19,047 bases of DNA, taken from assembly GCA_944381255.1 (NCBI GenBank), contig CALWKL010000007.1, forward strand, positions 1-19,047, read 5' to 3'. This DNA is from an uncultured Clostridia bacterium. Its GTDB lineage: Bacteria > Bacillota > Clostridia > Christensenellales > UBA1242. The notes beneath the pieces were generated by a model. It had not been told where the DNA came from. It saw only the letters and a program-made list of their open reading frames with translations, and ran no database searches. Below, piece by piece: positions 6,667 to 15,067 of the stretch. Numbering within the stretch: the first letter of the stretch is position 1; every line of letters starts with the position of its first letter. The position numbers were made by a program, and so were the translations under genes.

Positions 6667-8466
6667 TCAATCAATTTTTAATATAGAGATAAATGCATCA
6701 CTAGGTACCTCTACAGACCCAATGTTACGCATTTTCTTTTTACCCTCTTTTTGTTTCTCTAATAGTTTGCGTTTACGGGTTACATCACCACCATAACATT
6801 TTGCCAATACATCTTTGCGATACGCTTTTACCGTCTCACGAGCTATTATTTTACCACCGATTGCTGCTTGAATAGGCACCTCAAACATTTGCCTTGGGAT
6901 TACTTCCTTCAGTTTTTCCACCATTGCTTTACCACGAATGTATGCTTTGTCAATATGTACTATTAGACTCAGCGCATCACACACTTCGCCTTTAAGCAAG
7001 ATATCCAATTTCACAAGTTTGCTAGGTCGATACTCACTTAATTCATAATCTAGACTTGCATATCCACGAGTGCGACTCTTTAAGTTATCAAAGAAGTCAT
7101 ATATTATCTCGTTTAGAGGAATGGAGTAATCTAGTCTAACTCTTTTTTCATCTAGATACTCTACGCCTGTATTCTCTCCTCGCCTATCTACACACAAATC
7201 CATGATTGACCCCATATACTCAGGTGGAGTAAAAATTCTTAGATTTACATAAGGCTCTTCCATATGGTCAACATAGGACAAATCTGGTAGATTGCTAGGG
7301 TTGCTTACCTCTATCATTTCTCCGTCAGTCTTATATACGTGGTAATTTACTCCTGGAGCGGTGGTGATAATGTCTAAGTTAAATTCACGCTCCAGTCTTT
7401 CTTGAATAATTTCCATATGCAGTAGTCCTAAAAATCCGCATCGGAAACCAAACCCCAGTGCTACAGAAGTTTCTGGCTGATATTCCAGAGCGCTGTCATT
7501 TAATTTTAACTTTTCCAAAGCATCTTTTAACTCGCCATACTTGTTACCATCTACAGGGAATATTCCACTGAATACTACAGGCTGGACTTGCTTGTATCCT
7601 GGCAATGGCTCGGGAGTAGGATTTTCAACAGTGGTAATAGTATCACCCACTCTTGCTTCACTTACTTTTTTAATACTAGCAGCGATGTATCCTACTTCGC
7701 CAGCGAGTAGAGCATCGCAAGGCTTTGCCTTAGGAGTGAAGTAACCTACCTCGGTAACTTCAAACGCGTGGTCAGTCTGCATAAATTTAATTTTATCGCC
7801 CACACGCACACTACCGTCAAATACCCTAACCAAACATATTGCACCCTTAAAGTTGTCATAATAACTATCAAAAACTAGACATTTTAGTGGAGCATCTTCC
7901 TTCCCCTTTGGACTAGGAAATTCTCGTATAATCGCCTCCAAAACATCGGGGATATTTATTCCTTCCTTTGCAGAAATACATGGCGCGTGTTCTGCAGGTA
8001 TACATATTACATCTTCAATCTCTTTTTTTACCTTTTCTGGCTCGGCACTTGGCAAATCAATCTTATTTATCACAGGTAAAATCTCCAATCTATTGTCTAG
8101 AGCAAGATGTACATTTGCCAAAGTCTGAGCTTCTACTCCTTGAGCCGCATCTACTATAAGGATAGCACCTTCACATGCAGCAAGAGACCTACTGACTTCG
8201 TAAGTAAAGTCGACATGCCCTGGGGTGTCTATCAGGTTTAGTATGTACTCCTCGCCCTTATATGTATACTTCATACGAGTTGGAGTAAGTTTTATAGTAA
8301 TACCACGCTCTCTCTCCAAGTCCATACTATCAAGCAATTGGTCTTGCAAATCTCGACTAGCCACCGTGCCGGTATACTCTAGCAATCTATCAGCGAGAGT
8401 ACTCTTGCCATGGTCAATGTGTGCTACAATACAAAAGTTTCGTATATGATTTTGCCTATCCTGCAT
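6667..8466 (-). CDS. lepA: Elongation factor 4 (LepA), ribosome back-translocating GTPase
   Basis: Translational GTPase that binds the ribosome, can move stalled ribosomes one step back and affects initiation and assembly. The G domain has AHIDHGKST at residues 15-23 (P-loop), the effector region RGITIKLTPTRM, DTPGHVDF and NKIDLP. EF-G-like domains II, III and V follow. The LepA-specific basic C-terminal domain is recognisable as CYGGDVTRKRKLLEKQKEGK, followed by MRNIGSVEVP. The ORF stays open to 8550, but ATG 8466 is preceded by a strong AAAAGGAG and a promoter lies between them. The product is therefore 599 residues, the normal LepA size, and begins MQDRQNHIRNF. The stop is TGA. lepA is first in an operon with hemW, a common bacterial pairing. 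Confidence 0.97.
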   Translation of the reverse strand: MQDRQNHIRNFCIVAHIDHGKSTLADRLLEYTGTVASRDLQDQLLDSMDLERERGITIKLTPTRMKYTYKGEEYILNLIDTPGHVDFTYEVSRSLAACEGAILIVDAAQGVEAQTLANVHLALDNRLEILPVINKIDLPSAEPEKVKKEIEDVICIPAEHAPCISAKEGINIPDVLEAIIREFPSPKGKEDAPLKCLVFDSYYDNFKGAICLVRVFDGSVRVGDKIKFMQTDHAFEVTEVGYFTPKAKPCDALLAGEVGYIAASIKKVSEARVGDTITTVENPTPEPLPGYKQVQPVVFSGIFPVDGNKYGELKDALEKLKLNDSALEYQPETSVALGFGFRCGFLGLLHMEIIQERLEREFNLDIITTAPGVNYHVYKTDGEMIEVSNPSNLPDLSYVDHMEEPYVNLRIFTPPEYMGSIMDLCVDRRGENTGVEYLDEKRVRLDYSIPLNEIIYDFFDNLKSRTRGYASLDYELSEYRPSKLVKLDILLKGEVCDALSLIVHIDKAYIRGKAMVEKLKEVIPRQMFEVPIQAAIGGKIIARETVKAYRKDVLAKCYGGDVTRKRKLLEKQKEGKKKMRNIGSVEVPSDAFISILKID

Positions 8467-8488
8467 AAATGCTCCTTTTAATGTATAA

Positions 8489-8517
8489 ATTATACAAAAA
8501 ATGTGCCAAAAAATCAA
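8489..8517 (-). promoter_or_regulatory. Promoter of lepA-hemW
   Basis: Minus-strand TTGATT (8517-8512) and TATAAT (8494-8489) are separated by 17 bases. Transcription would begin near 8482, giving a leader of under 20 bases before the lepA start. This supports the choice of ATG 8466. Confidence 0.75.
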
Positions 8518-8575
8518 TAGAAATGCGCTAAAATAAAATTTTTGCCTCAAATTGCTAGCCTTTTATCACTAATTT

Positions 8576-8584
8576 TGTTATAAT
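8576..8584 (+). promoter_or_regulatory. Extended -10 promoter of the GDPD-like gene
   Basis: TGTTATAAT is a consensus extended -10 element (TGnTATAAT). No good -35 is found 16-18 bases upstream, which extended -10 promoters can tolerate. The predicted start near 8591 is just ahead of the AAGGAAG ribosome site at 8598-8604. Confidence 0.65.
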
Positions 8585-8608
8585 TAAAAAAAGTTGTAAG
8601 GAAGATTT

Positions 8609-9349
8609 ATGGAAAAAAATTTAAGTTGGCTAATGGAAAAATTTATCGCACATAGAGGTTTTTTTGATGATGCCAATCCCGAGAACTCTCTAGGAGCATT
8701 CACGAGAGCTATCGAGCACAATTACGCTATTGAAATGGAAGTAAAATTAATCTCAGATGGTACTGTAGTAGTATTTAATGACAACGAATTATCTCGTATG
8801 ACAGGTCAAGATGGATATTTAGCAAATCTCAACACACCAGATTTACCAAATTACAAACTAAAAGGTACAGAGTATAGCATTCCTACTCTAACTGAGGCTC
8901 TAGCACTAATTGATGGTAAAGTACCTGTAATACTAAATATTAAAAAAGGTGCCTATTATAGTGGTGCTATAGAAAGTAAACTAGTAGACATTCTAAAAGA
9001 CTACAAGGGCAACTTTGCCGTTATGTCTCTTAACCCTCTAACTATCGAATGGTTCCGTAAAAATGCACCTAACATTGCCCGAGGTTTGATGAGTACAAAA
9101 TGGACACGAGAGCAACCCGAGAGGCCTGATACCGCACTCGTTCGATTTGTTACTTCACACAATTTACTTCGCAAGCGTGCAAAGCCAGACTTCTTGGCAT
9201 ACAATATTACTCAACTACCCAATCAGCAAACTAAAAAATTTAAGAAAATACCTATTATCGGCTGGGTAGTAAATTCACAAGAACAGTATCTTGAAAAAGT
9301 TAAATATGTAGATAATATAATATTTGAAAACTTCCAACCTAAAATATAG
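8609..9349 (+). CDS. Glycerophosphodiester phosphodiesterase-fold protein, probably inactive or altered
   Basis: Has the TIM-barrel GDPD family fold, whose active members split glycerophosphodiesters into glycerol 3-phosphate and an alcohol. Recognisable parts are IAHRG at residues 13-17, PENSLGAF at 24-31, ISDGTVVVF at 48-56, the SLNPLTIEWFRKNAP segment and the WVVN...IIFEN close. The length (246) and the start resemble soluble cytoplasmic Bacillota GDPDs; there is no signal peptide. Several catalytic positions differ. The first His (His15) and Glu42 are present, but the usual Asp two residues on is Glu44. The second catalytic His of the HD motif is Asn57 (FNDNEL), and the later metal-binding Glu of the EIK motif appears to be Asn110 (LNIK). 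I infer lost or changed activity. It is transcribed alone, with a terminator immediately after the stop. Confidence 0.85.
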   Translation: MEKNLSWLMEKFIAHRGFFDDANPENSLGAFTRAIEHNYAIEMEVKLISDGTVVVFNDNELSRMTGQDGYLANLNTPDLPNYKLKGTEYSIPTLTEALALIDGKVPVILNIKKGAYYSGAIESKLVDILKDYKGNFAVMSLNPLTIEWFRKNAPNIARGLMSTKWTREQPERPDTALVRFVTSHNLLRKRAKPDFLAYNITQLPNQQTKKFKKIPIIGWVVNSQEQYLEKVKYVDNIIFENFQPKI

Positions 9350-9350
9350 C

Positions 9351-9379
9351 AAAGGAGAAATTTATTTCTCCTTTTTTTT
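9351..9379 (+). terminator. Terminator of the GDPD-like gene
   Basis: A ten-base-pair stem, AAAGGAGAAA (9351-9360) with TTTCTCCTTT (9365-9374), closes a TTTA loop and runs into eight consecutive T. It starts one base after the stop codon. Confidence 0.92.
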
Positions 9380-9380
9380 C

Positions 9381-9408
9381 TTGACAATAGTCTTTTTTAT
9401 GATACAAT
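9381..9408 (+). promoter_or_regulatory. Strong promoter of the orphan gene at 9455
   Basis: A perfect TTGACA (9381-9386) is followed after 16 bases by TACAAT (9403-9408). It starts one base after the upstream terminator's T-tract, so the next gene is an insulated single-gene unit with a leader of about 40 bases. Confidence 0.85.
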
Positions 9409-9454
9409 TAAATCGCAATCTTAGATAAAGATAACTTGCTTAAAAGGAGACCTT

Positions 9455-10450
9455 ATGTCAGAAAATAACAAAAATTTATCTATGTTCGATGTTGCACACA
9501 ATCGTACCTTGGAATCTATGAAATATTTGGTTTACCAAGAAAAAATCAAAACTGATGAACTCAATCACTTGGGTCAAGATGTTTTGGAAAATGCAAAAAT
9601 GGAAATCTATGTTGCTCAAATCGAAAATGTAAGTGAGGACCACTTATCCAAACCTGCTCGTATGCTTCTAGAAAATCCTGACCTTGTTTTTGCAAAAGAA
9701 TTTAGTACTCAATTACTAATGAATGAAGAACTCTCTATGGAGCCAAAAACAGCAGAAGAACCACAAAATACAACAGAAGCAGCAGAAACCGAGGATTATG
9801 ATTTTGAAATCTTTCAAAAGGCAGAATCACAAAATGCTGACGATTCAATCAACGAAACAAATACTCAATATAAATCTATCACTCCTATTGCCTTTGTAAA
9901 AAATTTTGATTGCTTAAAGGTTGCGAATTTATCTAAAGACACTTCAAAAATATATCGCCCACCAGCACTAAAACCTTGCCGTGAGGTGCTATATAGCATA
10001 GTTACTAAATATGCTATGGAGCAATTACAATCAATACTTGAATCTGATTTTGCACAAGATACAGAAGATTTGGCAATTTTTGAGAGAAAATTTGCGACAA
10101 GCTCTATGGTATGCGCTATTCTGAAAACTTTGGATCAAGGCATTAGTGAAAAAGACATTATGAATTCCCCTATTTCTTCAATAGGTACTCAAGCGGCACT
10201 TAAGATAGATGCTCTTTCAGACACAATTATAGCAAATGCTCAAGAATTTAAAGAAGACAACTCACTTTTAGCAAAAAGCAAAAGCCTAACTGCAGAAAAT
10301 ATTACTAATTACTATCGTGAATTAGGTGCTGCTAACAGAAGTAGTAGCAAACAAAATCCACGCAATGTAGGTAAAGCAATTATTAGTGAGGCTCTAAGTG
10401 GTGAGGTATATTCTATCCTTGATGACGCATCTATGGATTTAGTAAGATAA
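9455..10450 (+). CDS. Unrecognised soluble 331-residue protein, two helical parts joined by an acidic linker
   Basis: I do not recognise this family. The protein has no signal peptide and no membrane segment. Residues 1-93 look mostly helical and amphipathic (RTLESMKYLVYQEKI, KPARMLLENPDLVFAKEF). Residues 95-140 are a low-complexity acidic linker rich in Glu, Asn, Thr and Ala. Residues 141-331 form a second helical part with three cysteines (153, 175 and one in SSMVCAIL) and no obvious catalytic motif, P-loop or zinc ligand set. The start has one of the strongest ribosome sites in the window (AAAAGGAGA at 9442-9450), a consensus-like promoter and a 14-base-pair terminator. This suggests steady, fairly high expression as a single gene. 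Codon use resembles its neighbours, so recent acquisition is not indicated. A scaffold or adaptor role would fit the architecture but is speculative. Confidence 0.85.
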   Translation: MSENNKNLSMFDVAHNRTLESMKYLVYQEKIKTDELNHLGQDVLENAKMEIYVAQIENVSEDHLSKPARMLLENPDLVFAKEFSTQLLMNEELSMEPKTAEEPQNTTEAAETEDYDFEIFQKAESQNADDSINETNTQYKSITPIAFVKNFDCLKVANLSKDTSKIYRPPALKPCREVLYSIVTKYAMEQLQSILESDFAQDTEDLAIFERKFATSSMVCAILKTLDQGISEKDIMNSPISSIGTQAALKIDALSDTIIANAQEFKEDNSLLAKSKSLTAENITNYYRELGAANRSSSKQNPRNVGKAIISEALSGEVYSILDDASMDLVR

Positions 10451-10451
10451 C

Positions 10452-10484
10452 AAAAAGACTAGGTACATAATACCTAGTCTTTTT
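10452..10484. terminator. Bidirectional terminator between the orphan gene and ftsY
   Basis: A perfect 14-base-pair stem, 10452-10465 with 10471-10484, closes a CATAA loop. It is followed by more T on the plus strand and flanked by A on the other side. It ends immediately before the ftsY stop codon (10485-10487) and sits one base after the orphan's stop, so it can serve both convergent genes. Confidence 0.92.
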
Positions 10485-11381
10485 TTATATAATTGCGTTA
10501 ACAAATTCAGTAGAATCAAATGGCTCGATGTCATCTATCTTCTCTCCTGTACCCACAAATACCACTGGTACTGAATAGTCTTGAGCAATACCTAGCACAA
10601 CACCACCTTTTGCAGTTCCATCAAGTTTTGTCAAGACAAGCCCATCTATTCCTACGGCTTCATCAAAGTATTCTACTTGACTTAGAGCATTTTGACCAGT
10701 AGTAGCATCTAGTACTAATAGTTTTTGATAACATGCATCTTCCCACTTATTAGATACAACCTTTGATATTTTCTTCAATTCTTCCATAAGATTTGCTTTG
10801 TTATGCAAGCGACCTGCAGTATCTACAATGACTACATCAATATTCTTTGCTTGAGCACTCATTATACCATCATATACTACACTTGCAGGGTCTGCCCCTT
10901 CATCATTTTTTACGATACGGACATTATTCCTATTCGCCCAAACAGTGAGTTGGTCTGTCGCTGCCGCTCTAAAGGTATCCCCAGCAACCAAAAGCACAGA
11001 CTTACCTTGGTTTTTGTAAAAATTAGCCAACTTACCAATAGTTGTCGTCTTGCCAACTCCATTGACCCCTACTACTAGGTATACTAATGGATATGAGACT
11101 TGTGGTAAGGTATTGTTGTCTAATATCTCACTCATTATCTCTCGAAGGGCATCTTTTACATCTTCTTGGGTACGAAGTTTACTCTTTTTTGCACGCTCCC
11201 TTAGTCTATCTACAATCTCCATAGAGCAATTTGCACCAATATCGGCAGAAATCAAAATTTCTTCCAAATCATCGAAAAACTCATCATCTAATTCACCTTT
11301 GGACATTATAGACATAATTTTGTTGTCAAGCGACTGTTTAGTTTTTTTAAAAGCATCTTTTAATTTACTGAAGAATCCCAT
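10485..11381 (-). CDS. ftsY: Signal recognition particle receptor FtsY (short NG form)
   Basis: SRP GTPase at the membrane that receives ribosome-nascent-chain complexes from Ffh and passes them to SecYEG. A short helical N domain (about residues 1-95) is followed by the G domain with GVNGVGKTTT at 105-114, DTFRAAATDQL at 135-145, DTAGRLHNK at 187-195, TKLDGTAKGG at 251-260 and the closing GTGEKIDDIEPFD. The 298-residue length means that the long acidic A domain of Escherichia coli FtsY is absent, as is usual in Bacillota. Membrane contact probably relies on the amphipathic N-terminal helix (MGFFSKLKDAFKK). The ATG at 11381 is preceded by AAAAGGAT. It lies 75 bases downstream of smc, the normal order in this phylum, and is the last gene of the plsX-smc-ftsY run. 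Confidence 0.96.
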   Translation of the reverse strand: MGFFSKLKDAFKKTKQSLDNKIMSIMSKGELDDEFFDDLEEILISADIGANCSMEIVDRLRERAKKSKLRTQEDVKDALREIMSEILDNNTLPQVSYPLVYLVVGVNGVGKTTTIGKLANFYKNQGKSVLLVAGDTFRAAATDQLTVWANRNNVRIVKNDEGADPASVVYDGIMSAQAKNIDVVIVDTAGRLHNKANLMEELKKISKVVSNKWEDACYQKLLVLDATTGQNALSQVEYFDEAVGIDGLVLTKLDGTAKGGVVLGIAQDYSVPVVFVGTGEKIDDIEPFDSTEFVNAII

Positions 11382-11456
11382 AGTCTAATCCTTTTAAATA
11401 ATAGAAATTGCACTGATAATGTTTTAATAATATACATAAACTATTATAAATATAAA

Positions 11457-14400
11457 TTAGTGAACCGTTTCGATAGCTTCACTTAATTTTACAGAAACCA
11501 CCTTACTTACACCTTTATTCTCCATTGTGACACCATATAGATTGTCAGCCAATTCCATAGTTGGCTTACGGTGAGTGATGACAATAAATTGCGTCTCACT
11601 AGCGAAACGATGCAAATATTTAGCAAACCTCTCTACATTCGCATCATCTAAAGCGGCATCTATCTCATCTAGTAGGCAAAATGGCATAGGTCTTAATTTT
11701 AATATTGCAAAAAGTATTGCTATAGCAGTAAGGGACTTTTCGCCACCACTTAACAAAGACAAGTTACCCCCCAAAGCCTTACCTGGAGGTACTGCCCTTA
11801 TCTCGACACCTGCAGTAAGCGCATCGCCATCAGTAAGAGCAAGTTCTGCCTTACCTCCACCGAACAACTCTTTAAATATCTTACCAAAATTCTCGTTTAC
11901 TCGGTTAAATTGAGTCATAAATTGCTCGGTCATTTGGTCGCTTAATTCCTTGATAACGCCCAAGACATCAGCTTCTGCTTTCTCAAGGTCTTGTAATTGA
12001 GTGCTTAACTCGGTGTAGCGCTCATCTAAAGATTTGCTATCTTCAATTGCATTTACATTTACATGGCCGAGTTTGTTTATTTCTCGTTTTAACTCATTAA
12101 TTTTACTGCTAGCACCACTTGGGTCAAAGTCAGCATCTTTTAAATCCAAAGCAGTGAGATATGTAAGCTCATAATCTTCCAAAATTCTATCTTGCATATT
12201 CTCAATATTAGTATCAATTTGAGCAAGGCGGGCTTCTTCATGATATATTTTTTCATTGAGTCGAGCGAGTTCTCCATTTAGAGAAGTCCTTTCTTGCTCC
12301 AGCGTTCCTATTGAATCATGCAAGTCGCCTTTTACTGCTTCCATTTCAGTAATCTTAGCTTTTACTGCTATCAATTTGCTATTAGCGCTCTCGTAGTCAT
12401 CACCATCACTATTTTTATTTAGTTCTTGAGTAGTATTAATTGTTGCGACATTTTTAACTAAGATTGAATTGTTCTCATCTATTTCATTAGATAATTCTTC
12501 CTGCCTATTTGCCAAATTATCAAGTTCGGTATCAAAAGAAGATATTTGGCTCTCCAGTGTAGCGATATTTACCTTGAGGTCGGTAATCTGCTCCATAAGT
12601 CCGTCTCGCTTGGTGCACAACATTTCGTACTGATTCATACTCTTGGTACTATTGCCATCTTTTGATTTAGGTAAATCTAAATCTACCACCTCATGGCTGA
12701 CTTCCAAATCTTTTTCCAAAGTCTCTCTACGAGCAGAAAGCCGCGCTAATTCCTCACAAGTTTCATCTAGCAAAGAAGCATAATTATCATTTTCTTCACG
12801 AGAATGCCTCAAAATTTCCTCTTTTTGGGCAAATTCTACATCACAATCATGCAAAATTTTTGTCTGGGTTTCGATTTCTTGAATCAATTTGTTGCGCATT
12901 TCTTGATAATTGGTAACAATGTTTTTATGTTCGTTTACCCGACTTTCTTGTATTTTAATCTTTTCCCCAATACTTTCGATTTCGCGTTCACGAGAAAGCA
13001 AATTATTTATTTCGGCTTTTTTACTACCACCAGTGATAGAACCTCCAGTATTGAGCACATCACCTTCTAGGGTAACTATTCTAAAGCCAAATCGACTAGA
13101 GTTGGCTAGCCTTATAGCAGTATTGATATTATCAACGACAACAGTATTCCCTAGCAAGTTGCAAATTACAGGCTCTAATTGTGGGTCATATGTTACCAAA
13201 TCACTTGCAATACCAAGGCAACCAGAAGAATGTATCAAAGGAGCAAACATTTCATTAATGTATTTAGGTTTTATAGTATTAATCGGAAGAAATGTTGCTC
13301 TACCATAATTGCGAGATTTTAGGTATTGCACCAATTGTTTTGCATCTTGCTCATTTCTAGTAACAACATTCTGCACAGCAAATCCAAGTGCCACTTCGAT
13401 AGCGACCTCCAATTGCGAAGGTACAGAAATTAACTCTCCAATTACACCTACAATTAGAGAATTAAGTTGATAATTTTTGCCTGCATCTATTAATAGTCTA
13501 CGGACTGCATTGTTATATCCTTCATAATCAGTCTGCATCTCTTGCAAGATTTTGCTACGAGATTTTAATCTATCAAGTTCGGTTGCAGAATTGCTAAATA
13601 CATTCTGCGCATCTTTAATATTGACCTCAAGGCTATTTAGATTAGTACGCAGAGCGGTAAGATTGTTCCACGATGATTTCCTTTTTTCTTCAGCCTGCTC
13701 ACAATCTCTTTTTGCTTGCGCTTGCAGTACTTCTGCACCTTCACGCTTGCTATCAATTTGACGCTTGCGTTCCGTTAATTCTTCAATTTGACTGTCGATG
13801 GCTCCAATTTCAGCTGTGAGTCTAGCAATATTTGATTTGACTTCACTTATCTTATCAATAGCATCTTGTACATCTTGCTGTGCTCCGCTTACCATCTGCT
13901 CATTTGCTCTAGTCTGTTCTAGAACTTGGAGGTAGATTTTCTGCAGTTCATCACATTTAGCACGCAATTCTGCAAGTTTATTCAACTTGTCTTCCTTGTC
14001 ATTTTGCAATACTTCAAACTTAGCATTTATACTTTCAAATTCTTTCTTTTGCGTACTAATTTCTGCTTCTATTTTAGTATTTTGTTCTTTTAAATATTTA
14101 ATACGCTCTTCATTTACTCGCTTATCACCGGCAAATTTTTCTAGGCTAACAGTCAAGCGCAGTACTTCATCATTCATAGACTGAATTTGTTCATCAAGCG
14201 CTTTTATTCCCTCAAGCGATTCGTTAAGATTTTGGGTAGCAGTAGAAATTTTCTTCTCTTTCTCATTTGCTTCCTCACGCATTCCCTCAATAATATCGGA
14301 AATTTTCTGTTTGTTTTGATTAGCATTTTCAAAGTGATAAATATAATTATTGACTTCGAGTAGTTTTAGATTATCACGAAGCTCCAAATATTTTTTAGCC

Positions 14401-15032
14401 TTGACAGCTTGCTCCCTCATAGGCATCAACTGCCTCTCAATCTCTATTGCAGTATTTTGGAGCAGTGCTAGATTTTCTCTAGTACGACCAAGTTTGTTCT
14501 CAGCCTCTATCTTGCGTTCCTTAAATTTTGCAATACCTGCTGCCTCTTCAAAAATAGCACGCCTATCCTCAGGCTTGCTTGATACGATTTGCTCTACTTT
14601 ACCTTGCCCAATGATAGAGTATCCATCTCGCCCAATACCACTATCATGCAACAAAGCGCGTATGTCTTTTAGTAAACATGGAGACCGATTCAGACTATAT
14701 TCACTAGTGCCTGAGCGGTAAAGTTTACGAGAAATTACCACTTCATCATAGTCCAAATTGAACTGCTTATCCTCATTACTAAAGACAAGGGATACCTCGC
14801 AATAAGATAATCCCTTACGCCCCTCAGCACCTTTAAATATTACATCTTGCATACTCGAGCCACGCAAATTTTTGGGAGCTTGTTCTCCCAAAACCCACCG
14901 AATGGCATCAGCAAAATTTGATTTACCACAACCATTTGGTCCGACAATTGCGGTGATACCTTTGCTAAATTCGATAGACAACTTGTCTGCAAAGGATTTA
15001 AAGCCCAAAACTTCTATTCTTTTGAAACTCAA
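11457..15032 (-). CDS. smc: Chromosome segregation ATPase SMC
   Basis: Condensin core subunit that dimerises and, with ScpA and ScpB, extrudes loops to organise and separate sister chromosomes. The order is typical: Walker A GPNGCGKS at residues 31-38; a long coiled coil; a globular hinge at about 520-690 (from NSLIVGVIGELISVP to the GGSITGGS region); the returning coiled coil; signature LSGGEKSLTAIAILFA near 1096; and Walker B PFCLLDEIDAALDD near 1117-1130. The length of 1191 is normal. The start is TTG at 15032, giving MSFKRIEVLGFKSFADK. AGGAGA at 15047-15042 lies nine bases upstream and no ATG or GTG fits better. It follows plsX by 35 bases with no visible promoter or terminator between, so the two are likely co-transcribed. 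The acpP and rnc genes that usually precede smc are absent here. Confidence 0.97.
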   Translation of the reverse strand: MSFKRIEVLGFKSFADKLSIEFSKGITAIVGPNGCGKSNFADAIRWVLGEQAPKNLRGSSMQDVIFKGAEGRKGLSYCEVSLVFSNEDKQFNLDYDEVVISRKLYRSGTSEYSLNRSPCLLKDIRALLHDSGIGRDGYSIIGQGKVEQIVSSKPEDRRAIFEEAAGIAKFKERKIEAENKLGRTRENLALLQNTAIEIERQLMPMREQAVKAKKYLELRDNLKLLEVNNYIYHFENANQNKQKISDIIEGMREEANEKEKKISTATQNLNESLEGIKALDEQIQSMNDEVLRLTVSLEKFAGDKRVNEERIKYLKEQNTKIEAEISTQKKEFESINAKFEVLQNDKEDKLNKLAELRAKCDELQKIYLQVLEQTRANEQMVSGAQQDVQDAIDKISEVKSNIARLTAEIGAIDSQIEELTERKRQIDSKREGAEVLQAQAKRDCEQAEEKRKSSWNNLTALRTNLNSLEVNIKDAQNVFSNSATELDRLKSRSKILQEMQTDYEGYNNAVRRLLIDAGKNYQLNSLIVGVIGELISVPSQLEVAIEVALGFAVQNVVTRNEQDAKQLVQYLKSRNYGRATFLPINTIKPKYINEMFAPLIHSSGCLGIASDLVTYDPQLEPVICNLLGNTVVVDNINTAIRLANSSRFGFRIVTLEGDVLNTGGSITGGSKKAEINNLLSREREIESIGEKIKIQESRVNEHKNIVTNYQEMRNKLIQEIETQTKILHDCDVEFAQKEEILRHSREENDNYASLLDETCEELARLSARRETLEKDLEVSHEVVDLDLPKSKDGNSTKSMNQYEMLCTKRDGLMEQITDLKVNIATLESQISSFDTELDNLANRQEELSNEIDENNSILVKNVATINTTQELNKNSDGDDYESANSKLIAVKAKITEMEAVKGDLHDSIGTLEQERTSLNGELARLNEKIYHEEARLAQIDTNIENMQDRILEDYELTYLTALDLKDADFDPSGASSKINELKREINKLGHVNVNAIEDSKSLDERYTELSTQLQDLEKAEADVLGVIKELSDQMTEQFMTQFNRVNENFGKIFKELFGGGKAELALTDGDALTAGVEIRAVPPGKALGGNLSLLSGGEKSLTAIAILFAILKLRPMPFCLLDEIDAALDDANVERFAKYLHRFASETQFIVITHRKPTMELADNLYGVTMENKGVSKVVSVKLSEAIETVH

Positions 15033-15067
15033 TGTAAAAGTTCTCCTATTTTTTATGAACTACTCGA

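Noticed and set aside
8467..8550. Longer LepA with a hydrophobic N-terminus that looks like a signal peptide
   Set aside because: The extra segment lies over the lepA promoter and ribosome site. LepA is cytoplasmic, and ATG 8466 gives the standard length.
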